Shown: piece after piece, positions 1 through 8,162 of the stretch
How the letters are laid out: every line of letters starts with the position of its first letter
Position numbering within the stretch: position 1 is the stretch's first letter
DNA from: Stenotrophomonas maltophilia
Lineage (GTDB): Bacteria > Pseudomonadota > Gammaproteobacteria > Xanthomonadales > Xanthomonadaceae
Length of the DNA stretch: 44,790 bases
Assembly (NCBI GenBank): GCA_002435595.1
Contig: DJBL01000101.1
Location: forward strand, 1-44,790
Direction of reading: 5' to 3'
Made by a program: the position numbers and the translations under genes
Notes under the pieces: generated by a model
Seen by the model: only the letters and a program-made list of their open reading frames with translations
What the model was told of the DNA's origin: nothing
The model's database searches: none

Positions 1-527
1 GGGTGCTGCGGGCTGACCACCACGCCCACCCGCTCCGCGGCCAGCGGGCGGACCTGCCAGCCGCGCGGCCACGGAGGCTGTGCCAGCAGCAGCACCGCGT
101 CGAGCGCCTGCTGGGCGTCGGTGAAACTGCCGTCCTGCGCCGACCAGTGCAGCGGCACCTGCGGCAGCTCGGCCTGCAGGGCCTGCAGCCTGGGGATCAT
201 CCAGCGCGCCAGGATGCTGCCGCTGCAGCCCAGCACCAGGGCCTCCGGACGTTGCTGCCGCTGCAGCGTGGCCACCGCCTCGCGGATCTGCCCGAACGCC
301 CCCGCGCAGGCCTGCTGCAGGGTCGCCCCCGCCGGGGTCAGGCGCAGGCCGCGGCCGTCACGCGCGAACAGGGACACGCCCAGATGCTCTTCCAGCACGC
401 GCAGCTGCCGGCTGATCGCGCCATGGGTGACGTGCAGGGCCTGCGCAGCGCGGCCAACCCCGCCCAGGCGCGCGGTGGCCTCGAAACTGCGCAGCGCGTT
501 GAGGGGCGGCAGGGAGGGGGGGCTCAT
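1..527 (-). CDS. LysR-family transcriptional regulator (TrpI-like), 3' end outside window
   Basis: The minus-strand frame is open from an ATG at 525-527 to the left edge, giving 175 codons with no stop. The N-terminus begins MSPPSLPPLNALRSFEATAR. It continues with a LysR helix-turn-helix at about residues 20-60 (AAQALHVTHGAISRQLRVLE, then LFARDGRGLRLTPAG), followed by the start of a substrate-binding domain. The family binds DNA as a tetramer and responds to a small molecule. The gene is divergent from trpB with a gap of about 95 bp, which is the arrangement of trpI and trpBA in Pseudomonas, where TrpI activates trpBA with indole-3-glycerol phosphate. The TrpI role is therefore inferred from position and family; the effector-binding part is mostly outside the window. 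Confidence 0.85.
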   Translation of the reverse strand, partial: MSPPSLPPLNALRSFEATARLGGVGRAAQALHVTHGAISRQLRVLEEHLGVSLFARDGRGLRLTPAGATLQQACAGAFGQIREAVATLQRQQRPEALVLGCSGSILARWMIPRLQALQAELPQVPLHWSAQDGSFTDAQQALDAVLLLAQPPWPRGWQVRPLAAERVGVVVSPQH

Positions 528-550
528 GTGAGTTTTCCTGACCAATCCGT

Positions 551-600
551 GCAGATATTATCGATATTGCTGTCATGACATGTGCGTTAAATTGTCAGCC
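551..600. promoter_or_regulatory. LysR/trpB intergenic operator region
   Basis: Between the divergent starts there is a direct repeat GATATT (554-559 and 563-568), a palindrome TATCGATA (559-566) and a perfect 10-bp palindrome TGTCATGACA (571-580). LysR regulators usually bind interrupted dyads in such divergent intergenic spaces, so these are the best operator candidates. No clear -35/-10 pair could be fixed. Confidence 0.4.
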
Positions 601-622
601 TGTCTCCACCGGCTGTCGCACC

Positions 623-1840
623 ATGTCCGCACCCCCCATTACCGATTTCCACGCCTACCCCGACGCCAACGGCCATTTCGGCCGCTACGGCGGCAGTTTC
701 GTGGCCGAAACCCTGATCGGGCCGCTGCAGGAACTGGCCGCCGCCTATGACCAGGCGCGTCGTGATCCGGCCTTCATCGCCGCCTACGACAAGGACCTCA
801 CCCATTACGTGGGCCGGCCCAGTCCGATCTATCACGCCGAACGCCTGAGCCGTCAGGTCGGCGGCGCGCAGATCCTGCTCAAGCGCGAAGACCTCAACCA
901 CACCGGCGCGCACAAGATCAACAACACCATCGGCCAGGCCCTGCTGGCCGCGCGGATGGGCAAGAAGCGCATCATCGCCGAGACCGGTGCCGGCCAGCAC
1001 GGGGTGGCCAGCGCCACCGTTGCCGCGCGGCTGGGACTGGAATGCGTGGTCTACATGGGCGCCACCGACATCGAGCGGCAGAAGATCAACGTCTACCGCA
1101 TGAAGCTGCTCGGCGCGACCGTGGTGCCGGTCACCTCCGGTTCGGCCACGCTCAAGGACGCGCTCAACGAGGCCATGCGCGACTGGGTCACCAACGTGCG
1201 CGACACCTTCTACATCATCGGCACCGTGGCCGGCCCGGACCCGTACCCGCGCATGGTGCGCGACTTCAACGCCATCGTCGGCCGCGAAGCGCGTGCGCAG
1301 ATGCTCACCGATTACGGTCGCCTGCCCGATGCCATCACCGCCTGCGTGGGCGGCGGCAGCAATGCCATCGGCCTGTTCCATGCCTTCCTCAATGATCGCG
1401 ACGTGCGCATCGTCGGTGCCGAAGCGGCCGGCGACGGCATCGAGACCGGCCGCCATGCCGCCTCCATCGCCGCCGGTCGCCCGGGCGTGCTGCACGGCAA
1501 CCGCACCTACGTGATCTGCGATGACGACGGCCAGATCATCGAAACGCACTCGGTCTCGGCCGGCCTGGACTACCCCGGCGTCGGTCCCGAGCACGCCTTC
1601 CTGGCCGATGCCGGCCGCGCCGAGTACGTGGGCATCACCGACGACGAAGCGCTGGCCGCGTTCCACCAGCTGGCCCACAGCGAAGGCATCCTGGCCGCGC
1701 TGGAGTCCAGCCACGCCGTGGCCCAGGCGATCAAGCTGGCGCGCGAGCTGCCCAGCGACAAGCTGGTGCTGTGCAACCTGTCCGGCCGGGGCGACAAGGA
1801 CGTGCACACCATCGCCGCGCGCGAGGGCCTGATCCTGTGA
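623..1840 (+). CDS. trpB: Tryptophan synthase beta subunit
   Basis: This PLP enzyme joins indole (channelled from TrpA) to L-serine to make L-tryptophan; it works as a cytosolic alpha2-beta2 complex. The 405-residue product starts MSAPPITDFHAYPDANGHFG. The PLP-binding lysine is Lys98 in HTGAHKINNT, the catalytic Glu120 lies in ETGAGQHG, and the glycine-rich phosphate loop GGGSN is at about 243-247. I chose the ATG at 623. An in-frame ATG at 575 would add 16 residues unlike the family and would put the start inside the palindromic operator region. The stop overlaps the next gene (GTGA), so translation of the following lipoprotein is probably coupled. Likely controlled by the divergent LysR regulator. 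Confidence 0.97.
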   Translation: MSAPPITDFHAYPDANGHFGRYGGSFVAETLIGPLQELAAAYDQARRDPAFIAAYDKDLTHYVGRPSPIYHAERLSRQVGGAQILLKREDLNHTGAHKINNTIGQALLAARMGKKRIIAETGAGQHGVASATVAARLGLECVVYMGATDIERQKINVYRMKLLGATVVPVTSGSATLKDALNEAMRDWVTNVRDTFYIIGTVAGPDPYPRMVRDFNAIVGREARAQMLTDYGRLPDAITACVGGGSNAIGLFHAFLNDRDVRIVGAEAAGDGIETGRHAASIAAGRPGVLHGNRTYVICDDDGQIIETHSVSAGLDYPGVGPEHAFLADAGRAEYVGITDDEALAAFHQLAHSEGILAALESSHAVAQAIKLARELPSDKLVLCNLSGRGDKDVHTIAAREGLIL

Positions 1841-2523
1841 ATCCACTGCTGCGCCAGGGAAGTGCGCTGCTGATCGTGGTCGGCCTGACCGGGTGCGCCG
1901 CACCGGATCCGCCCGTCCTGGCGGCCGCGCCGGCGACGCCGGCGGCGATCGCCCCGGCCCGGGTGCCGGCGAGCAACGATGATGACATCGCCAATCGTCC
2001 CATCCAGGACGATCCCGAGCCGGTGCCGGAGGAAAGCGATGCGCCTGCCCCTGCGGTGGTCTCGGTGGCCCTGGACCACGCCGGTGACATGGTGGTCGGG
2101 CAGCGTTTCACCGCCGCCGACGCCGACGCGCAGTGGCACTCGGCCGGCCTCAGCGATGGCGGCCGGCTGGGCAGCTGCGAGTACTACGAACGCGGCAGCC
2201 TGCCCGAAGGCATCTCGATGATGGTCGATGACGACCACGTGCAGCGCTTCGACCTGACCCTGCTGGATGGCTCGGACGAAACCATTACCCAGGCCGGCCC
2301 GTTCGGGCTGCGGCTGGGCATGTCGCGCGCCGAGGCGCTCAAGCGGCTGCCCGGCGGCAGCACCAGCACGCCACATGCCTACGACCCGGAAACCGGCGAG
2401 TACCTCACCTGGCAGGACCCCGGCTCGGATCTGGCGATCCGGCTGGAGATCTTCGAGGGCAAGGTGTCGATGTTGTATTGGGGCGCCAGCGGCGCCGTTG
2501 AACTGATGGAAGGATGTGCCTGA
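1837..2523 (+). CDS. Predicted lipoprotein between trpB and trpA
   Basis: A 228-residue product from a GTG at 1837 that overlaps the trpB stop. Residues 1-20 look like a lipoprotein signal: a positive start, a hydrophobic stretch LLIVVGL, then a lipobox LTGC with Cys20 as the lipidation site. A low-complexity Ala/Pro linker follows, then a globular domain from about residue 75. Features of that domain are SCEYY, a hydrophobic MMVDDDHVQRFDL strand, a GLRLGMSRAEALKRLP segment and a C-terminal EGCA, with two cysteines that could form a disulfide. The domain resembles a widespread uncharacterised extracytoplasmic family; I cannot name a function. The stop is one base before the trpA ATG, so the gene is embedded in the trpBA transcript. 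An upstream start at 1771 lies inside trpB and is unlikely. Confidence 0.85.
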   Translation: MNPLLRQGSALLIVVGLTGCAAPDPPVLAAAPATPAAIAPARVPASNDDDIANRPIQDDPEPVPEESDAPAPAVVSVALDHAGDMVVGQRFTAADADAQWHSAGLSDGGRLGSCEYYERGSLPEGISMMVDDDHVQRFDLTLLDGSDETITQAGPFGLRLGMSRAEALKRLPGGSTSTPHAYDPETGEYLTWQDPGSDLAIRLEIFEGKVSMLYWGASGAVELMEGCA

Positions 2524-2524
2524 A

Positions 2525-3337
2525 ATGTCCGTGGACCGTATCGATGCCTGTTTTTCCCGCCTGCGCGCTACCAAGCGCCAGGCGCTGATTCCCTTCATCA
2601 CCGCCGGCGATCCGGGCCTGGAGGCGACCGTGCCGGTGATGCACGCGCTGGCCGCGGCCGGGGCCGATGTGATCGAGCTCGGCGTGCCGTTCTCCGACCC
2701 GATGGCCGATGGCCCCACCATCCAGCGCAGTTCCGAACGGGCCCTGGCGCGCGGGGCAGGGCTGCGCTACGTGCTCGAGGCCGTAGCCGCCTTCCGCCGT
2801 GACGACGCCACCACCCCGGTGGTGTTGATGGGCTACCTCAACCCGGTGGAGATCCACGGCACCGCGCGTTTCGCCGCCGCGGCCATCGCTGCCGGCGTGG
2901 ACGGGGTGCTGCTGGTCGACCTGCCGCCGGAGGAGGCGGCTGAAACCCGCGACATCTTCACCGCCGCCGGGCTGGCCTTGATCCTGCTGGCCTCGCCGAC
3001 CACGGCCGATGCACGCCTGGATACCCTGGCCGCGATGGCCCAGGGCTACCTGTACTACGTCAGCTTTGCCGGCGTCACCGGCGCCTCCGAACGCCTGGAC
3101 AGCAGCGCCGCCAGCGCCCGCCTGCGCGACCTGCGCAGCCGCTCCACCGTCCCCGTCGTGGCCGGCTTCGGCATCAAGGACGCCGCCAGCGCCGCCGCCA
3201 TGGCGGTGGAAGCCGATGGCGTGGTGGTGGGCAGCGCGCTGGTCGCCGCGCTGGGTGAGGCGGCCGATGCTACAACGGCCGCCATTACCGCCCGAACCTT
3301 CCTCGCGCCATTGCGTGCCGCGCTCGATAAGGCCTGA
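2525..3337 (+). CDS. trpA: Tryptophan synthase alpha subunit
   Basis: TrpA cleaves indole-3-glycerol phosphate to indole and glyceraldehyde-3-phosphate and passes indole to TrpB. The 270-residue TIM barrel begins MSVDRIDACFSRLRA. It has the signature IELGVPFSDPMADGPT with catalytic Glu51 and Asp62, and the late phosphate-binding loops GFGIKD and GVVVGSAL. The ATG at 2525 is preceded by GGAAGGA at 2508-2514. A GTG three codons upstream is less likely. It follows the lipoprotein gene with a one-base gap. No strong U-tailed terminator was seen after it. Confidence 0.97.
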   Translation: MSVDRIDACFSRLRATKRQALIPFITAGDPGLEATVPVMHALAAAGADVIELGVPFSDPMADGPTIQRSSERALARGAGLRYVLEAVAAFRRDDATTPVVLMGYLNPVEIHGTARFAAAAIAAGVDGVLLVDLPPEEAAETRDIFTAAGLALILLASPTTADARLDTLAAMAQGYLYYVSFAGVTGASERLDSSAASARLRDLRSRSTVPVVAGFGIKDAASAAAMAVEADGVVVGSALVAALGEAADATTAAITARTFLAPLRAALDKA

Positions 3338-3385
3338 TCAAGCGGCGCCCCCGCTCTCCGATCCGCATACGTGAAACCGTGCAGC

Positions 3386-3491
3386 GGCAGGCGGGCAGCG
3401 GCGCCCGCGCCCGTTGGGCGCCCTGGATGGCGCCCACCTGCCCCCATGGACGGGTTTGCGTGCCTGTCCCGGGCCCGGCTGCCGGCCTGCC
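3386..3491 (+). repeat. Dispersed structured repeat, copy 1
   Basis: The copy is 106 bp. Its ends (3386-3413 with 3464-3491) pair in the same 28-position register as the two best copies, with 22 of 28 positions complementary and no bulge. Inside is a 7-bp hairpin, GGCGCC-type arms at 3416-3422 and 3429-3435 around CTGGAT, matching the inner hairpin of copy 4. The right half reads CCCCCATGGACGGG and then a GTCCC end, as in copy 4. Confidence 0.65.
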
Positions 3492-3661
3492 TCCCACGAT
3501 GCGATCCAGGCGCGGTCGTTGCCTTGGGAGGATCGGAATCCCGGCCGGAGAGCGCCGTCGCCTGCCCGTAAACATACGTCACAGCACGGTTTTACCGTTC
3601 GCCGTCGCGCCCGGCAGGGGGTGCACGGGTGGGGAGGGCCTGAGCTAGACTGTCCGCCTTT

Positions 3662-3677
3662 GCGGCCTTCGGGCCGC
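3662..3677 (+). promoter_or_regulatory. UUCG tetraloop hairpin in accD leader
   Basis: GCGGCC (3662-3667), TTCG (3668-3671) and GGCCGC (3672-3677) form a perfect 6-bp hairpin with an exceptionally stable C(UUCG)G loop. It lies just upstream of the accD ribosome binding site GGAAG (3685-3689). E. coli carboxyltransferase binds its own mRNA, so a leader structure could matter, but that link is inference. Confidence 0.5.
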
Positions 3678-3700
3678 CCTGAACGGAAGTAGCATCCCGC

Positions 3701-4584
<884 letters not shown>

Positions 4585-4585
<1 letters not shown>

Positions 4586-5952
4586 TGGGGGCGCGCAAGT
4601 ACTTCGGCACCGACGGCATCCGCGGTCGGGTCGGCCAGGGCGTGATCTCGGCCGACTTCGTGCTGCGCCTGGGCAATGCACTGGGCCGGGTGCTGAGCGA
4701 GCGCAACGGGCACCGTCCCGGGCACCGCCCGGTGGTGGTGATCGGCAAGGACACGCGCATCTCCGGCTACATGTTCGAAGCGGCGCTGGAAGCCGGCCTG
4801 GTCGCCGGCGGCGTGGACGTGCAGCTGCTCGGCCCGATGCCGACCCCGGCGGTGGCCTTCCTGACCCGCACCCTGGGCGCCGATGCCGGCATCGTCATCA
4901 GTGCCTCGCACAACCCGCATTACGACAACGGCATCAAGTTCTTCTCCGCCGATGGCGAGAAGCTCGACGATGCCACCGAACTGGCGCTGGAGGCCGCGCT
5001 GGACGGCACCTTCACCACCGCCGAGTCGGACCGGCTGGGCAAGGCGATGCGCGCGCGCGATGCAGTGGGCCGCTACATCGAGTTCTGCAAGGCCAGCGTG
5101 CCGCGTGCGTTCGACCTGCGCGGCCTGAAGATCGTGCTGGACTGCGCGCACGGTGCCACCTACCACATCGCCCCGCTGCTGTTCCGCGAGCTGGGCGCGG
5201 AGGTGGTCACCATCGGTGCCGAGCCCAACGGGGTCAACATCAACGACGGCGTGGGTTCGATGCACATCGACAATCTCGCCGCCAAGGTGCGTGAGGTGGG
5301 TGCGGACCTGGGCATCGCCTTCGACGGCGACGGCGACCGCGTGCTGATGGCCGACGACCAGGGCAACCCGGTCGACGGCGACGACCTGCTGTATGTGCTG
5401 GCGCCGTCGTGGCAACGCAACGGCCGCCTGCGCGGCCCGGTGGTGGGCACGCTGATGACCAACTTCGGTCTGGAGCAGGCACTGCAGCGCATCGGGCTGC
5501 CGTTCGTGCGCAGCAACGTGGGCGACCGTTACGTGCACCAGGCGTTGGTGGAAGGCGGCGGGGTACTTGGCGGCGAAGCGTCTGGCCACCTGCTCTGCCT
5601 GGACCGGGCCACCACCGGCGATGCGATCGTGAGCGCGCTGCAGGTGCTGGAAGTGCTGCGCCGTGAGGGCCGGAGCCTGCGCCAGTCGCTGGAGGGCCTG
5701 CACAAGGTGCCGCAGAAAACGGTCAACGTGCGCCTGGGCGATGTATCGGCCAAGGCGACGGTACAGGCCGAGACCGTGCAGGCCGCGCTGGTGGCCGCCC
5801 AGCAGGCGGTTCAAGGGCGCGGTCGCGCGTTCCTGCGCCCGTCCGGGACCGAGCCGGTGGTGCGCGTCACCGTCGAGGCCGATACGGCCGAGCTGATGCA
5901 GTCCACGCTGGACAGCCTGTCCAGCGCGGTCAAGGCGGCCGCTGCCGCCTGA
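4585..5952 (+). CDS. glmM: Phosphoglucosamine mutase
   Basis: GlmM converts glucosamine-6-phosphate to glucosamine-1-phosphate, the step before UDP-GlcNAc for peptidoglycan and LPS. The 455-residue protein begins MGARKYFGTDGIRGRVG, the N-terminal family signature. It has the active-site serine Ser108 in SASHNP, the metal-binding loop DGDGDR near residue 250, the sugar-binding GGEASGH loop near 330 and the phosphate-binding RPSGTEP near the C-terminus. It overlaps accD by one base and ends before a strong bidirectional terminator. In E. coli glmM lies just upstream of secG; here about 6.4 kb separates them. Confidence 0.97.
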
Positions 5953-5989
5953 CGCCAGCCTGGCACCACGGTCAGGCGGGCCGACACAC

Positions 5990-6022
5990 AAAAACGCCCC
6001 GGGTGTCCGGGGCGTTTTTTTT
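5990..6022. terminator. Bidirectional intrinsic terminator after glmM
   Basis: CGCCCCGG (5995-6002), a GTGT loop, CCGGGGCG (6007-6014) and eight T (6015-6022) form a perfect 8-bp stem with a T tract. Five A (5990-5994) on the left provide a tail for the opposite strand. It lies between convergent genes, glmM (+) and the deacetylase (-). Confidence 0.92.
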
Positions 6023-6108
6023 ATTCCCTGAGCCTCCTGCGCCGGCGCCGTGCGCAGCACCGATTCGCGTTGCGCGACCGCCAACGGGAAGGGCCGTGCA
6101 CTGGCGGC

Positions 6109-6963
6109 CTACGGCCCCGGCACCATCTTCTTCTGCCTGGCCTTGAAGCGATTGAACAGCGGCCCGATCAGCGGGTGGTAGCTCCAGGCGATGCGCTTGC
6201 GCAGCCAGCTGGCCGGACGGTTGCGGATCGCAAAGCGGTAGATGTGCTCCGGATCGCCTCCCACCACGTTGCGCCCGAACGGGTGCGTGGTGTGGAGGTA
6301 ACGGAAACCCTGCGCGCGTGCCACCGGCAGGTAGTCCTCGTCGAAATCCCCGTACGGCCAGCACAGCGTGTCCGAGACTTCGCCCAGCTGCTGCTCCAGC
6401 ACGTGGCGCGCCATCGACAGGTCACGCGTGATGCCTTCGCGCTTCTGCTCGCGGCTGATGTCCTGCTTCATCCAGCGCGTATGCGTATGCGTGTGGCAAT
6501 GCACCTCGAAGGTGCCCGCGGCGATCATCGCGCGTGCCTCGCTCCAGCGCATCATCACATCGTCGGCGCGATCCTCGCGCAGGATGGCCGCCTCGCAGCC
6601 GCGATGATCCGGCGTCTGCGGCAGCGTCGCACCGGCCTGGCCGGCGTGCGGGCGGACCGGGCCTTCGCCCATCCAGCCGGTGACCACGAACACCACCGCG
6701 TGCATCCCGTACTTCTGCAGGATCGGATGGGCGTAGACCCAGTTGTCCAGGTAGCCGTCATCGAAGGTGATCACGATCGACCTGCGTGGCACCGGCGCGC
6801 CCGCCAGGAACCCGGCGTACTGCGCCAGCGTCAGCGAGGTCCAGCCATTGCGGGCCAGCCAGGCGATCTGGCTTTCGAAGTTCTCCGGCGACACCGTGAT
6901 CATGCCCGGCGACGGGCTCACATGGTGGTGCATCAATACCGGCACGGATCTAGCGTTGGCCAT
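6109..6963 (-). CDS. Polysaccharide deacetylase family protein
   Basis: A 284-residue NodB-fold carbohydrate esterase (CE4-like). The protein starts MANARSVPVLMHHHVSPSPG. The metal-site motif TFDDGY carries Asp68 and Asp69, the histidine cluster HCHTHTH (155-161) follows, and a WPYGDFDE segment (202-209) is the third NodB motif. Such enzymes remove N- or O-acetyl groups from surface polysaccharides. No signal peptide is evident, so a cytoplasmic or membrane-associated role is possible. It is the last gene of a minus-strand operon and overlaps the upstream glycosyltransferase by 14 bases, which implies coupling and a shared cell-surface glycan pathway. The substrate is unknown. Confidence 0.88.
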   Translation of the reverse strand: MANARSVPVLMHHHVSPSPGMITVSPENFESQIAWLARNGWTSLTLAQYAGFLAGAPVPRRSIVITFDDGYLDNWVYAHPILQKYGMHAVVFVVTGWMGEGPVRPHAGQAGATLPQTPDHRGCEAAILREDRADDVMMRWSEARAMIAAGTFEVHCHTHTHTRWMKQDISREQKREGITRDLSMARHVLEQQLGEVSDTLCWPYGDFDEDYLPVARAQGFRYLHTTHPFGRNVVGGDPEHIYRFAIRNRPASWLRKRIAWSYHPLIGPLFNRFKARQKKMVPGP

Positions 6964-8146
6964 GGCCCAGTTCCTTCAACCACTGGTGGTAGTAGTGTTC
7001 GGTCGCTTCGGTGTGCCCCGACGGGGTGAAGCGTTGCGCGGTGCGCATCCATTCCCAGCCGGCGCGGCCCATGCGCTGGCGTTGCTCGGGGTTTTCGACC
7101 AGCGCCTGCAAGGCACCGGTCAGGGCGTCCCGATCGCCCAGCGGGGCGAGCATAGCATTGCTGCCTTCCAACACCATTTCCGGTACGCCGCCCACCCGCG
7201 TGGCCACGATCGGCACGCCTACGTGGGCCGCCTCCAGGAACACCGTGCCGGCCGCCTCCTTGTGCGTGGCCAGGGCGAAGATGTCGAACGCCGCCATCAA
7301 CCGGCACGCCCCCAGCCGGTAGCCGAGCAGGTGCACCTGTGCCTCCACGCCCAACTCGCGGCGCAACGCCACCAGCTTGTCCATCACCGGCTGGCCGTCG
7401 CCCACGATCACCAGGTGCAGGTTGGGGTGCTGGCGGCACAGTGGCGCGATCGCATGCAGCAGGTCCACGTGGCCCTTGGGCTCGCGCAGCACCGCCACGC
7501 AGCCGACCACCACCTGCGCCGCGTCGAAGCCGAGCTCGCGGCGCACGTCCGCGCGCGTGTCCTGCACGCATTGCCACGGATCGTCGCAGTCGATCTGCGA
7601 CCACTGCGGTGGCACCGCGATCGGCGGCACGATGCCGATCCGGCCGTCGTCCACCCCGCGGCTGACCAGCAGCTGCTTGACGTAACTGCTCACCGTCATC
7701 ACCCGGTGCGGCAAGCCGGTGTAGGTCAGCAAGGAGTTCACCGGGCTCATCAGGTGGCGCGAGCGCACCACCAGCGGGGTGCGGCCCAGCCGCGCGCCGG
7801 CCGCGGCGATCAGGCTGTCGCGCCGGCTGGTGGTGTTGACCACATCGAAGCCGTGGCGTGCCACCAGCCGCTTCACCGACACGATGCCGCGCAGCAGGCG
7901 CAGCACGCCGCCCATCTTCAGGTCATGCACGGTGAACCCGGCCTCGCGCGCGAGCTCGCCCAGGCGCGCGCCGGGCTGGCACAGCAGCGACACGTCGTGG
8001 CCACGGTCGCGCATTGCCAGCATGTGGCGATAGATGTAGATCTCCTGGCCGCCGAATCCCTTGGCGGCTTCGGTGTGCAGGATCTTGAGCGGCACACCGG
8101 CGGCGGGCGTGGGCGGGGAGGGAATGTTCATCGATGAACGGTCCAT
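6950..8146 (-). CDS. GT4-family glycosyltransferase
   Basis: A 398-residue GT-B fold transferase. The N-terminal acceptor domain has PLKILHTEAAKGFGGQEIYI, with the glycine-rich loop typical of GT4 enzymes. The C-terminal donor domain has LVIVGDGQP, HLLGYR and the EAAHVGVPIVATRVGGVPEMV motif that binds the nucleotide-sugar. GT4 enzymes transfer sugars with retention of configuration. The likely setting is lipopolysaccharide core or a capsule-like glycan, judged from the flanking PbgA-like and deacetylase genes. Starts at 8146 (MDRSS) and 8131 (MNIPS) are both possible; neither has a clear ribosome binding site. It follows the upstream gene by 16 bp. Confidence 0.88.
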   Translation of the reverse strand: MDRSSMNIPSPPTPAAGVPLKILHTEAAKGFGGQEIYIYRHMLAMRDRGHDVSLLCQPGARLGELAREAGFTVHDLKMGGVLRLLRGIVSVKRLVARHGFDVVNTTSRRDSLIAAAGARLGRTPLVVRSRHLMSPVNSLLTYTGLPHRVMTVSSYVKQLLVSRGVDDGRIGIVPPIAVPPQWSQIDCDDPWQCVQDTRADVRRELGFDAAQVVVGCVAVLREPKGHVDLLHAIAPLCRQHPNLHLVIVGDGQPVMDKLVALRRELGVEAQVHLLGYRLGACRLMAAFDIFALATHKEAAGTVFLEAAHVGVPIVATRVGGVPEMVLEGSNAMLAPLGDRDALTGALQALVENPEQRQRMGRAGWEWMRTAQRFTPSGHTEATEHYYHQWLKELGHGQR

Positions 8147-8162
8147 GCGGGGGGCGGCCGGG

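Larger units (their letters stand above)
3338..3700. other. trpA-accD intergenic region
   Basis: This 363-bp space holds one copy of the dispersed structured repeat (3386-3491), about 130 bp with nothing I can recognise, a weak -10-like TAGACT at 3646-3651, and the accD leader hairpin. Short open frames through it look like by-products of the repeat. Confidence 0.6.

Noticed and set aside
575..622. Upstream ATG for trpB
   Set aside because: The extra 16 residues do not match TrpB N-termini and would overlap palindromic operator sequence.
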